A stretch of 64,000 bases of DNA from Flavobacterium sp. (GCF_013822155.1 NZ_PNJW01000001.1:95421-159420); one strand, 5' to 3'. Numbered from the stretch's first letter, positions 1 to 8,334 are shown. The notes: generated from the sequence alone by a model not told the origin. Numbers and translations: made by a program.

Positions 1-838
1 CCGATGAGCTATAATTTTCAGTACCTAACTCTACACGAGAGATGTCGCTAAGTAATACTTGAGCTCCGTCTTCCTTACTTCGAACAACAATGCTAGCAAA
101 TTGTTTTTCATTAACTAAACGATCTTGTAGTGTAACTCCATAAGTAAAATCGGTGCCCATCGGTGCCGGTTCAGCTCCAAATTTTCCACCGGGACTAATC
201 ATGTTTTGGGCATTCAAGGCGTTCTTCACATCCTCAACCGTTACGCCTAGTTTGGACATAATATCAGGTTTCAACCAAACACGCATCGCATAATCACTAC
301 CTCCAAAAAGTGCAACTTCACCGACTCCTTTAATACGTGATAATTGGTCCAGAACATTGATACTGGCATAATTATTCAAAAACTTAGCATCATATTTCGG
401 ATTATCGGAGGTAATTGTTATCAACATCATCGGAAAAGACAATGATTTCTTAACCACAACCCCTTGTTGCTTTACGCTTGAAGGCATAAATGGAGACGAT
501 TGATTCTGCCGATTTTGAGTTAACATATTGGCATTATCTAAGTTGGTTCCAACATCAAAAGTCACCTCAATAGTACAAGCACCATCGGAAGTATTAATTG
601 ATTTCATGTATAACATATTCTCAACTCCATTCACTTTTTGTTCAATAGGAGTTGCAACTGCCTGCTCCACATTCAACGCATTTGCCCCTGTAAAACTCGT
701 GGTGATTTTTACAACCGGTGGATTGATGTCCGGATATTGAGAAATAGGTGTCTTTTGTAATGCCAATAATCCGAGTATCACGATGATGATACTGATAACC
801 ATTGCAACAATTGGTCTTCGGACGAAAAATTCTCCCAT
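1..838 (-). CDS. RND efflux pump inner-membrane subunit (AcrB/MexB family), N-terminal part only
   Basis: This is the first 279 codons of a hydrophobe/amphiphile efflux RND transporter; the rest lies beyond the left edge. The start ATG is at 838-836, 11 bp after the stop of the adaptor gene. The protein opens with MGEFFVRRPIVA and a transmembrane helix (about residues 11-30), then TPISQYPDINPP and NALNVEQAVATPIEQ. These are hallmark N-terminal motifs of the family and begin the periplasmic pore domain. By family knowledge it is a proton-driven trimer that exports drugs, bile-like compounds or metabolites through an outer-membrane channel. The substrate cannot be read from this part. The outer-membrane factor, if clustered, would lie downstream outside the window. 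Confidence 0.93.
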   Translation of the reverse strand, partial: MGEFFVRRPIVAMVISIIIVILGLLALQKTPISQYPDINPPVVKITTSFTGANALNVEQAVATPIEQKVNGVENMLYMKSINTSDGACTIEVTFDVGTNLDNANMLTQNRQNQSSPFMPSSVKQQGVVVKKSLSFPMMLITITSDNPKYDAKFLNNYASINVLDQLSRIKGVGEVALFGGSDYAMRVWLKPDIMSKLGVTVEDVKNALNAQNMISPGGKFGAEPAPMGTDFTYGVTLQDRLVNEKQFASIVVRSKEDGAQVLLSDISRVELGTENYSSS

Positions 839-849
839 GATACTTTAAA

Positions 850-2016
850 TTATTTAGTTTGAGCTGCTTTCTTATCAGCTTGACCTGGTTGCCAATTTGA
901 AGCTTTAGGTACAATTACGCTTCCGTTTCGCAATAAGGAAGTACCTCCCATTGCAATTTTATCTCCTGCTTTTAACCCGTCTTCAATGACATAGGCATCT
1001 TTAAAAGATTGGCCTGGAGTAATGATTTTCATTTCGACGGTATTGTTGGCTCCTAAAACATATACTTGATAAATTCCTTGCATTTCAATGACGGCACGTT
1101 GTGGAATTACAATCGCATTTTTTCGCACATCGGTCACCACGCCTACTTTTACATATTGTCCTGGGCGAAGTAATTTATCCGGATTTGGAAAAGCAGTTTC
1201 AAAAGTTATGGCACCTGTTGATGGATCAATTTGACGGTCTGCAAAACTCATTTTACCTAATTGTGGATACATTGAACCATCGGATAATTTAAGTGTTATC
1301 GATTCTCCTATACCTTTTAATGTTGAATTTTCTTTGTTATACTCTCTAAAAATTCGAAGAAATTCCTGTTCACTAATAGTAAAGCGTACACGCACATCAC
1401 CTAAATCTGAAATTGTATTTAAAACAGAAGTGGCACCTGGACGAACATAATCGCCTACCCGTACTTTTGATATCCCAATCAAACCACTAACGGGTGCTGT
1501 AATTCTGCAATAACCCAACTCAATTCTTGCATTATCTAAAGAAGCTGCAGAAGCACTCATTTTTGCTAAAGCAGCATTATAAGCCTCTTTGGCAGCTACT
1601 AACTCTCTTTGGCTTAATGCATTCATTTTAGCCAAAGGTTCTACCATGTCTAAATCAGATTTTGCTTTAGCTAAACGTGCTTGTGACTCCGCTAAATTAC
1701 CTTGAGCTTGTATCACTTTTGCTTGAAAAGGCAATGGATCGATGGTGTACAATAATTCTCCCTTAGTAACAACGCTTCCTTCTTTAAAGTTAAGACTTTC
1801 AATAACTCCGTCAACACGAGGATTAATTTGAATATCTGATTGACCAAATGTTTGTCCGGTATATTCTGATTCTAATCTTACATCTTGCTGTAAAACTTCG
1901 ATAACAGCTATTTCTAAAGGAATGGCATCAGGAGGAGTTTCCTGCTTACAAGAAACTAAAACAGTAATTAATAAAGCCTGAACAAATAACAATTTTGTTA
2001 TGATTGAAACTTTCAT
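850..2016 (-). CDS. RND efflux periplasmic adaptor (membrane fusion protein), lipoprotein
   Basis: This 388-residue protein is an AcrA/MexA-type adaptor. It has a lipoprotein signal with the cysteine in LVSC at about residue 23, then the barrel-sandwich segment (INPRVDGVIESL, YTIDPLPFQAK), an alpha-helical hairpin rich in Ala, Lys and Glu (about 100-165), the second lipoyl half (ITAPVSGLIGI) and a beta-barrel domain. Length and domain order are normal for the family. It bridges the inner-membrane pump to an outer-membrane channel. The RND pump gene follows 11 bp downstream on the same strand, so the two form an operon. A TAnnTTTG box lies just upstream. The final residues are Lys- and Gln-rich, as is common here. 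Confidence 0.95.
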   Translation of the reverse strand: MKVSIITKLLFVQALLITVLVSCKQETPPDAIPLEIAVIEVLQQDVRLESEYTGQTFGQSDIQINPRVDGVIESLNFKEGSVVTKGELLYTIDPLPFQAKVIQAQGNLAESQARLAKAKSDLDMVEPLAKMNALSQRELVAAKEAYNAALAKMSASAASLDNARIELGYCRITAPVSGLIGISKVRVGDYVRPGATSVLNTISDLGDVRVRFTISEQEFLRIFREYNKENSTLKGIGESITLKLSDGSMYPQLGKMSFADRQIDPSTGAITFETAFPNPDKLLRPGQYVKVGVVTDVRKNAIVIPQRAVIEMQGIYQVYVLGANNTVEMKIITPGQSFKDAYVIEDGLKAGDKIAMGGTSLLRNGSVIVPKASNWQPGQADKKAAQTK

Positions 2017-2033
2017 AGTATTTGATTTATAGA

Positions 2034-2041
2034 CAAATGTA
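2034..2041 (-). promoter_or_regulatory. -7 element of the RND operon promoter
   Basis: On the minus strand this reads TACATTTG, a perfect match to the flavobacterial -7 consensus TAnnTTTG, 17 bp before the adaptor start codon. I could not find a convincing -33 TTG at the usual spacing, so this is an inference from one element and its position. Confidence 0.45.
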
Positions 2042-2165
2042 ATTATTTTGTTAAAAAAAATATAATTATATTTAATTCTTTTTTACAAAATACGCAATCT
2101 CCTTGATTATTATGTATTGTACAAAACATTCTCTTTTTGAACTCTGTTTTTTATTAAAAGATTGT

Positions 2166-2173
2166 TAAATTTG
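2166..2173 (+). promoter_or_regulatory. -7 element for the antiporter/K+ channel operon
   Basis: TAAATTTG matches TAnnTTTG. It ends on the G of a GTG codon (2173) that is in frame with the antiporter. If this box is used, transcription starts about 5-8 bases later, so the GTG would not be in the mRNA and the ATG at 2194 is the true start. No -33 TTG is seen at normal spacing. Confidence 0.4.
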
Positions 2174-2193
2174 TGTTTACTAAAAAAAATAAG

Positions 2194-3399
2194 ATGACTG
2201 AATTTCCTGTAATTATTATAGTAGCCGTTTTACTTTTTATATACGGTATTTTTTCAAAAAAACTTGTTTCAAGTCCAATTTCTCCACCGTTATTCTTCTG
2301 TTTTGTTGGAATTATATTATCAACTTTTTCCTTTGAATTTGCCAAAGATGGTTTCAATACTAAATTGATTCGAATTTTTTTAGAATTGACTTTGGTAATT
2401 ACGCTTTTTACAGATGCATCGTCTATTAATTTGAAGGGGTTAAAAAGTTTCAAGAGTATTCCCTTTCGATTGCTTTTTATAGGTCTGCCAATCACAATTA
2501 TTTTTGGTTTTGGTTTAGCCAAACTGATTTTTCCTGAAGTTGATATCGTTGTGGTTTTGTTATTAGCTCTTATTTTAGCTCCAACTGATGCCGTTTTAGG
2601 CCAAGCAGTTGTAACATTTAAATGGATTCCAGAAAAAATCAGACAATCCATCAATGTGGAAAGTGGTTTAAACGATGGCTTTGTTTTACCTTTTGTACTA
2701 CTCTGTTTTTTTATTATTAACAAGGAAACCGATGTTAATGCTACCAGTATTGAAACAAAAGATTTTTTAATTTTTTTAATGAAACAATTTGTTTTCGCAA
2801 CGGGTATCGGCCTATTAATAGGTCATTTTGGAAGTAAAATAATCAATAAAAGCATTGTTAACAAAAGTATTGAACATATATTCCTGACTATTTCCGGAAT
2901 GCTTTTGGCTTTAGCCGCTTATTTCTTTGCCGAAGAAGTTCACGGAAATGGATTTATTGCCGCATATGTTGCAGGTTTAGCTTTTAGAAATATAAAATCA
3001 GATTCGGATGTAAAAATTATCAGTGAATTCAATGAAACCATTACTAACGGTTTAAACATGTTTATCTTTTTTGTTTTTGGGTTTTTTATTGTCCATAAAA
3101 TATACGATTTTCTTGATTGGAATGTAATCATTTATGCACTTTTAAGTTTAACAATTATTCGAATGCTTCCGGTGATTTTTGTTCTAACCGGAACAGGTTT
3201 AACTTGGTTTGACAAACTATTTATCAGTTGGTTTGGTCCTAGAGGGATTGCCTCCATTTTATATTTAGCCATGTTTGTTTTACAAGTGAACTTTAAAGGC
3301 TATGAAAAAATGATTAGCACCATTATTTTAACCGTTTTATTGAGTATTTTTTTTCACGGCATCAGTGCTGTTTACTTATCTAATAAATACAAAGTATGA
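2194..3399 (+). CDS. Cation/proton antiporter, CPA family (NhaP-like)
   Basis: This is a 401-residue, very hydrophobic protein with about 11-12 predicted membrane segments and no long soluble tail. The family signature is the stretch around LILAPTDAVLGQAVV followed by INVESGLNDGFVLP, the discontinuous-helix region with the ND pair expected to carry ions in CPA antiporters. It probably exchanges Na+ or K+ for H+ across the inner membrane. I chose the ATG at 2194 rather than the upstream in-frame GTG at 2173 because the latter lies in a promoter box. Its stop overlaps the start of a K+ channel gene by 4 bp, so translation is probably coupled. Ion specificity cannot be told from sequence. Confidence 0.88.
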   Translation: MTEFPVIIIVAVLLFIYGIFSKKLVSSPISPPLFFCFVGIILSTFSFEFAKDGFNTKLIRIFLELTLVITLFTDASSINLKGLKSFKSIPFRLLFIGLPITIIFGFGLAKLIFPEVDIVVVLLLALILAPTDAVLGQAVVTFKWIPEKIRQSINVESGLNDGFVLPFVLLCFFIINKETDVNATSIETKDFLIFLMKQFVFATGIGLLIGHFGSKIINKSIVNKSIEHIFLTISGMLLALAAYFFAEEVHGNGFIAAYVAGLAFRNIKSDSDVKIISEFNETITNGLNMFIFFVFGFFIVHKIYDFLDWNVIIYALLSLTIIRMLPVIFVLTGTGLTWFDKLFISWFGPRGIASILYLAMFVLQVNFKGYEKMISTIILTVLLSIFFHGISAVYLSNKYKV

Positions 3400-4061
3400 A
3401 ATCGTATATAAGCACATGGAATGAATCAAAAATATTTCCGGTCTTTTTGACTTTTCTGGTAATTATTTTGTTTCTAATTCTGCCCTATTCACACAATAGG
3501 CCTTTTATTCAAGGCTTGGTGTCCTTGTTTTTAGCCGCAAATCTTGTGCTTGGCGTTTATTCGATCAAAACAAAAACTACGGTTCGTTATCTAGCTATTT
3601 TTTTAGCAATTGTCATTTCAACCCTAGAGATTTTAAATGTGAACCTCGAAATTTCTAACTTAATAATTGTTGCGATTGTTTGTTGGATATTAATTATCAG
3701 TCTTTTACTTTATGTTTTCATTATAAAAGTATTTGAAACGAATTCCGATAGTATCCATAGAATTCAAGGGGGTATAGCCTCCTATCTTTTAATTGGTTTA
3801 TTATTTGCATTTGTTTTTTACTTGATTTATAATTTATCTCCTCTCTCTTTCTCTTTTAATGATTCTTTTTCAAGTTCAGAAATGGTTTTTTACGATTTTA
3901 TTTACTACAGTTATGTAAACTTATGTACTGTTGGTTTTGGTGATATTACTCCGGTGAATCCCATTTCACAATCAATCAGTATTCTTGAAGCAATTATCGG
4001 CGTATTATTTCCAACGGTGCTCATCGGCTATTTAATTTCTGATGCTACTTCAAAAAAATAG
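3396..4061 (+). CDS. Two-pore-helix-type potassium channel family protein
   Basis: This 221-residue membrane protein carries the K+ selectivity filter TVGFGD (in CTVGFGDITPV, about residues 176-186) between the last two membrane helices. About four further hydrophobic segments precede the pore unit (residues 15-120). There is no cytoplasmic RCK domain, so gating is unclear. The start ATG overlaps the antiporter stop as ATGA. It is read as an inner-membrane K+ (or closely related cation) channel of the Ion_trans_2 type. The pairing with an antiporter suggests a joint role in K+, Na+ or pH balance, which is inference from operon structure. Confidence 0.87.
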   Translation: MKSYISTWNESKIFPVFLTFLVIILFLILPYSHNRPFIQGLVSLFLAANLVLGVYSIKTKTTVRYLAIFLAIVISTLEILNVNLEISNLIIVAIVCWILIISLLLYVFIIKVFETNSDSIHRIQGGIASYLLIGLLFAFVFYLIYNLSPLSFSFNDSFSSSEMVFYDFIYYSYVNLCTVGFGDITPVNPISQSISILEAIIGVLFPTVLIGYLISDATSKK

Positions 4062-4098
4062 TCGCCAAAGAATGATTTTATATATACAACCAATTTAG

Positions 4099-4106
4099 TA
4101 CCTTTG
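4099..4106 (+). promoter_or_regulatory. -7 element of the trhO-trhP-ferredoxin operon
   Basis: TACCTTTG is an exact TAnnTTTG match, 59 bp before the trhO ATG and after the stop of the channel gene. A -33 TTG is not evident. The leader would be about 55 nt long. Confidence 0.5.
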
Positions 4107-4165
4107 CCAACGAATTCTTCCATTTAGAATTCAAACCTATTTTACTCACTCAAACTGTTTATAGC

Positions 4166-5545
4166 ATGCAACTGTATAACACAATGCGAGCAGAGGAAAG
4201 AGCCGAACTTATTGATCAAGCCGGCAAACAACGATTGACGTTGTCTTTCTATGCCTACGCCAAAATTGAAGACCCTAAAAAATTTAGAGACGATTTGTTT
4301 TTAGCTTGGAATCCGTTGGATGTCTTGGGAAGAATTTACGTGGCGAACGAAGGAATCAATGCCCAACTTTCATTACCCGCAGATTATTTTTATCAATTTA
4401 AAGATACGATTGAAGCGTATGATTTTATGAAAGGTATTCGTTTGAATATCGCCAGAGAACACGACGATCATTCCTTTTTAAAACTGACTATTAAAGTTAG
4501 ACATAAAATTGTTGCGGATGGCTTGGATGACTCCACTTTTGATGTCACCAACAAAGGGATTCACCTAAAAGCAAAAGAATTTAATCAATTGCTTGAAGAT
4601 CCGAACACAATAGTAGTTGATTTTAGAAATCATTACGAAAGTGAAATTGGTCATTTTAAAGGGGCAATTACACCTGATGTGGACACTTTTAGAGAATCGT
4701 TGCCAATTATCGAAGAACAACTTAAAGACTTCAAAGAAGATAAAAATTTATTGATGTATTGCACCGGAGGAATTCGATGCGAAAAAGCAAGTGCGTTTTT
4801 TAAACACAAAGGGTTCAAAAACGTGTATCAATTAGAAGGCGGAATTATCGAATATGCCCGTCAGATTGAGCAAGAAGGTTTGCCAAGTAAATTCATCGGT
4901 AAAAATTTTGTGTTCGATCATCGCTTGGGCGAACGAATCACTAACGATATTGTTTCACAATGCCATCAATGTGGGAAACCCTGCGACAATCATACCAATT
5001 GTGTAAACGATGGTTGTCATTTACTTTTTATTCAATGCGACGAATGCAAAGAAAAAATGGATAATTGTTGTTCAGCCGAATGTCAGGAAATTATTCATTT
5101 ACCGTTAGCCGAACAAGTAAATTTAAGAAGAGGCATTCAAAAAGGAAACATGATTTTCAAAAAAGGAAAATCGGATGCTTTAAAATTCAAACATACCGGT
5201 GAATTGTCCGATGTTTCTTTGGCAATTGCTGAACCCGGCTTTAACGAATTGGCTAAGCAAAAACCCCTTCGCGAACGCATTAAAAGAAAAAAAGTATTGG
5301 TTGCGAAAGCTCAACATTACTACACCAAAGCCCAAGTGGGACTGTTTTTGATGGAAAACCATGAATTAACTATTGGTGACAGAATTTTAATTTCGGGACC
5401 AACTACCGGAAATGAAGAATTTGTGTTAGAAAAAATGTTTGTCAACGGAACCGAAAATTCATTGGCAAAACCAGGAGATAAGTTGACTTTTACTGTTCCT
5501 TTTCGCATTCGATTGTCTGATAAATTATATAAAATCCTTTCATAA
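4166..5545 (+). CDS. trhO: Oxygen-dependent tRNA uridine-34 hydroxylase TrhO (YceA family) with an added TrhP-type C-terminal domain
   Basis: TrhO makes 5-hydroxyuridine at the wobble position of tRNA using O2. The 459-residue protein has an acylphosphatase-like N-terminal domain (about 25-120, with YVANEGINAQLSL), a rhodanese domain (about 135-235) whose active-site Cys199 lies in CTGGIRCEKAS, and the family's Cys-rich segment (about 265-306, around ten cysteines, probably metal-binding). E. coli TrhO is near 350 residues. Here about 100 extra residues follow, and residues 375-459 align without gaps to the C-terminus of TrhP encoded just downstream, with 39 of 85 identical by hand count. The trhP start is 2 bp after the stop. 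An internal ATG at 4184 is an alternative start. Family call is firm; the role of the extension is unknown. Confidence 0.94.
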   Translation: MQLYNTMRAEERAELIDQAGKQRLTLSFYAYAKIEDPKKFRDDLFLAWNPLDVLGRIYVANEGINAQLSLPADYFYQFKDTIEAYDFMKGIRLNIAREHDDHSFLKLTIKVRHKIVADGLDDSTFDVTNKGIHLKAKEFNQLLEDPNTIVVDFRNHYESEIGHFKGAITPDVDTFRESLPIIEEQLKDFKEDKNLLMYCTGGIRCEKASAFFKHKGFKNVYQLEGGIIEYARQIEQEGLPSKFIGKNFVFDHRLGERITNDIVSQCHQCGKPCDNHTNCVNDGCHLLFIQCDECKEKMDNCCSAECQEIIHLPLAEQVNLRRGIQKGNMIFKKGKSDALKFKHTGELSDVSLAIAEPGFNELAKQKPLRERIKRKKVLVAKAQHYYTKAQVGLFLMENHELTIGDRILISGPTTGNEEFVLEKMFVNGTENSLAKPGDKLTFTVPFRIRLSDKLYKILS

Positions 5546-5547
5546 TC

Positions 5548-6789
5548 ATGACTTTATCAGGAAAAATTGAGCTCATGGCTCCCGCAGGAAACTTTGAATC
5601 CTTGCAAGCCGCTTTGGATAATGGTGCCGATTCGATTTACTTTGGAGTCGAACAATTAAATATGCGAGCTCGGGCAACCATCAATTTCACGATGGAGGAT
5701 TTGAAAGAAATTGCCAAACGTTGCAACGCCAAAAATGTTCGAACCTATCTTACTTTAAATACAATTATTTATGACCACGATATTTCAGTGGTAAAAACCC
5801 TTTTGAACAAAGCAAAAGAAGCAGGAATCACAGCGGTAATTGCCTCAGATCAGGCAGTGATTGCCTCAGCAAGAACTATCGGAATGGAAGTTCACATTTC
5901 AACACAATTGAATGTGACAAATGTGGAAACAGTGAAATTTTACAGCCTTTTTGCAGATACCATTGTTTTATCTCGTGAATTAAGTTTGCGTCAAGTAAAA
6001 AAAATCACGGAGCAAATTGAAAAAGAACAAATCAAAGGACCAAGTGGCAATTTAGTTGAAATCGAAATTTTTGGTCATGGAGCCTTGTGTATGGCCGTTT
6101 CCGGGAAATGTTATTTGAGTTTACATTCGCATAATTCCTCCGCTAACCGCGGAGCTTGTAAGCAAAATTGCAGAAAAAAATATACCGTTATCGATCAAGA
6201 ATCCGGTTTTGAAATTGAAATTGATAACGAATACATGATGTCGCCCAAAGATTTGTGCACCTTAGATTTTTTAGACCAAGTTATCGATTCTGGGATCAAA
6301 GTTTTGAAATTAGAAGGTCGAGGTCGTGCACCGGAATATGTGGCGATGGTTACCAAAACCTATCGTGACGCGATTGATTCTTACTACGACGGAACATTCA
6401 CGAAAGAAAAAATCGACCAATGGATGGAAGATTTAAGTACAGTTTACAACCGAGGATTTTGGTCCGGTTATTATTTGGGACAAAAATTAGGCGAATGGAG
6501 TGCTAATCCGGGTTCAAATGCGACGCAAAAGAAAGTATATGTAGGCAAAGGTGTTCACTTTTTTCCAAAATCAACTATTGCAGAGTTTAAAATTGAAGCC
6601 TATGACATCAAAATTGGCGATAAAATCATGATAACCGGACCCACAACCGGTGTTCAAGAATTGATAATTGAAGACATGATGGTAAACGATTTAAAGCTGG
6701 AAAAAGCTTCCAAAGGCGACAGTTGCACCTTAAAACTTCCGTTTAGAGTTCGAAATTCAGATAAATTGTATAAAATTGTGGAGCAATAA
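5548..6789 (+). CDS. trhP: Peptidase U32-family tRNA hydroxylation protein TrhP (YegQ-like)
   Basis: A 413-residue U32-family protein opening with ELMAPAGNFESLQAALDNGADSIYFG, the usual start of the family's barrel. Cysteines at 181, 188, 204 and 208 or 237 (in GALCMAVSGKC, GACKQNC and KDLCTLD) fit the iron-sulfur-binding pattern of U32 enzymes. KLEGRGRAPEYVA is also typical. TrhP is the O2-independent, prephenate-linked route to 5-hydroxyuridine at tRNA position 34. Residues 328-412 form the U32 C-terminal domain, shared with the TrhO next door. It sits 2 bp after trhO and 1 bp before a ferredoxin gene, so all three are surely co-transcribed. A different U32 role (for example rRNA hydroxylation like RlhA) is possible, but the trhO neighbour favours TrhP. 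Confidence 0.9.
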   Translation: MTLSGKIELMAPAGNFESLQAALDNGADSIYFGVEQLNMRARATINFTMEDLKEIAKRCNAKNVRTYLTLNTIIYDHDISVVKTLLNKAKEAGITAVIASDQAVIASARTIGMEVHISTQLNVTNVETVKFYSLFADTIVLSRELSLRQVKKITEQIEKEQIKGPSGNLVEIEIFGHGALCMAVSGKCYLSLHSHNSSANRGACKQNCRKKYTVIDQESGFEIEIDNEYMMSPKDLCTLDFLDQVIDSGIKVLKLEGRGRAPEYVAMVTKTYRDAIDSYYDGTFTKEKIDQWMEDLSTVYNRGFWSGYYLGQKLGEWSANPGSNATQKKVYVGKGVHFFPKSTIAEFKIEAYDIKIGDKIMITGPTTGVQELIIEDMMVNDLKLEKASKGDSCTLKLPFRVRNSDKLYKIVEQ

Positions 6790-6790
6790 T

Positions 6791-7021
6791 ATGGTTATTA
6801 TTACCCTTCAACGCGACAAATGTATTGGTTGCAATTATTGTGTTGAAATGGCACCTGCCCAATTTCAAATGTCTAAAAAAGATGGCAAATCGGTGTTATT
6901 AAAGTCAGTCAATAACAAAGGTTTTCACACCGTAAAATCGCCTAATCACTTGATAGTAGAAGCCTGTGAAGCTGCCGAAAAGGCTTGTCCGGTTCATATT
7001 ATTTCGGTGAAAGAGACGTAA
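6791..7021 (+). CDS. Small [4Fe-4S] ferredoxin
   Basis: A 76-residue ferredoxin with C11-x2-C14-x2-C17 and a distal C66 followed by Pro, the four expected ligands of one [4Fe-4S] cluster. An additional C59 could form a disulfide as in other one-cluster ferredoxins. I chose the ATG at 6791, 1 bp after the trhP stop, over a TTG at 6776 that lies inside trhP. The tight coupling to trhP, an iron-sulfur protein, suggests that it feeds electrons to that enzyme or otherwise supports its cluster. That is inference from position only. It could equally serve other redox enzymes in the cytoplasm. Confidence 0.9.
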   Translation: MVIITLQRDKCIGCNYCVEMAPAQFQMSKKDGKSVLLKSVNNKGFHTVKSPNHLIVEACEAAEKACPVHIISVKET

Positions 7022-7085
7022 ATTGGTATAATTTTGATTGTTTTGATTTTGAAATTGGAAGCTTAAACTTCTATCAAAAAAATAC

Positions 7086-7093
7086 TATCTTTA
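7086..7093 (+). promoter_or_regulatory. Possible -7 element before the ricT-gldH-PBP operon
   Basis: TATCTTTA matches TAnnTTTG at seven of eight positions, 62 bp before the start codon of the PSP1 gene. It is upstream of the 7119-7135 hairpin, which would then be in the 5' leader. Confidence 0.3.
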
Positions 7094-7118
7094 CACACTT
7101 AACGTTTAATGTCAGTAG

Positions 7119-7135
7119 TTCCGATAGAATCGGAA
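7119..7135 (+). repeat. Hairpin in the leader of the PSP1-gldH-PBP operon
   Basis: TTCCGAT-AGA-ATCGGAA is a perfect 7-bp stem with a 3-nt loop, bracketed by GTCA (7111-7114) and TGAC (7136-7139), which can extend the stem beyond a small bulge. No run of T follows, so it is not a normal terminator. It could be a leader structure or a copy of a dispersed intergenic repeat. Confidence 0.5.
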
Positions 7136-7155
7136 TGACCAATATATAATCAATT

Positions 7156-8334
7156 ATGGCTTGTACAAACTGTTCTACCGGGAGTAAAGATGGAGGAGCT
7201 CCCAAAGGATGTCAAAATAAAGGGACTTGCGGCACCGATAGCTGCAATAAATTAACGGTTTTCGATTGGCTTTCTAACATGAGTTTGCCTAACGGACAAG
7301 AGCCGTTTGATTGTGTCGAAATTCGTTTTAAAAACGGACGAAAAGAATTTTATCGCAATACTGAAAAACTTACCTTAAGTATTGGTGACATAGTAGCTAC
7401 CGAAGCTTCTCCGGGGCATGATGTTGGCATCATAACCTTAACCGGCGAGTTGGTAAAAATTCAAATGAAGAAAAAAGGGGTGAATCACACCAGTCCGGAC
7501 ATTACCAAAGTGTACCGAAAAGCATCACAAAAAGATATTGATATCTGGAAAGATATGCAGGCAAAAGAAGAGTCGATGAAAGTGAAAGCACGTGAAATTG
7601 CCATTCATCTTCAATTGCAAATGAAAATTTCTGATATTGAATACCAAGGTGATGGTTCAAAAGCAACCTTTTATTATACGGCAGAAGATCGTGTCGATTT
7701 TCGTCAATTAATCAAAGAATATGCTCAAACATTTAAGGCTAGAATTGAAATGAAACAAGTGGGTTTCCGACAGGAAGCAGCTCGTTTAGGGGGAATTGGT
7801 TCTTGTGGTAGAGAATTGTGTTGTTCCACTTGGTTAACTGATTTTAGAAGTGTAAATACTTCTGCCGCACGTTATCAACAACTTTCGCTAAATCCTCAAA
7901 AATTAGCCGGACAATGTGGAAAACTCAAATGTTGTTTAAATTATGAGTTAGATACGTATATGGATGCTTTGAAAGATTTTCCTGATTTTGAAACAAAACT
8001 GGAAACGGAAAAAGGAGTTGCCTATTGCCAAAAACAAGATATTTTTAAAGGGTTGATGTGGTATGCTTATGCCGATAATATTGCTAATTGGCACGTGTTA
8101 CATGTAGAGCAAATTAAAGAAATAGTAGCCGAAAACAAACAAAAAAGAAGAGTAGCTTCCTTAGAAGACTTTGCTCTTGAAATTGTTCAGGAACCAAAAC
8201 AAGATTTCAATAATGCCATGGGCCAAGAGAGTTTAACACGTTTTGATCAGCCCAAGAAAAAGAAAAACAATAATAACAACAATAATAAGAAAAGAAGACC
8301 TAATAATATCATTAGAAATGACTCTAAAAAATAG
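7156..8334 (+). CDS. PSP1 domain protein (RicT/YaaT-like)
   Basis: A 392-residue cytoplasmic protein of the PSP1/RicT family, recognised by GGIGSCGRELCCSTWL and by AGQCGKLKCCLNYE in its second half. A Cys-rich N-terminus (C3, C6, C19, C24, C29) adds to an unusually high cysteine count. B. subtilis RicT (YaaT) belongs to a complex that carries iron-sulfur clusters and affects RNA maturation; whether this homologue does so is unknown. The C-terminus (about 360-392) is a low-complexity Lys/Asn/Arg tail with seven Asn in a row. Its last codons overlap the gldH start by 17 bp, a conserved flavobacterial arrangement as far as I recall. Start ATG at 7156 gives MACTNCSTG. Confidence 0.88.
   Translation: MACTNCSTGSKDGGAPKGCQNKGTCGTDSCNKLTVFDWLSNMSLPNGQEPFDCVEIRFKNGRKEFYRNTEKLTLSIGDIVATEASPGHDVGIITLTGELVKIQMKKKGVNHTSPDITKVYRKASQKDIDIWKDMQAKEESMKVKAREIAIHLQLQMKISDIEYQGDGSKATFYYTAEDRVDFRQLIKEYAQTFKARIEMKQVGFRQEAARLGGIGSCGRELCCSTWLTDFRSVNTSAARYQQLSLNPQKLAGQCGKLKCCLNYELDTYMDALKDFPDFETKLETEKGVAYCQKQDIFKGLMWYAYADNIANWHVLHVEQIKEIVAENKQKRRVASLEDFALEIVQEPKQDFNNAMGQESLTRFDQPKKKKNNNNNNNKKRRPNNIIRNDSKK

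Noticed and set aside
2154..2723. 189-codon open frame antisense to the antiporter gene
   Set aside because: Fully inside a well-recognised gene on the other strand; Lys/Ile-rich product with no family features.
4960..5090. Ten-cysteine segment of TrhO as a novel insertion
   Set aside because: A Cys-rich segment after the rhodanese domain is normal for the TrhO family, including the E. coli protein as I recall it.
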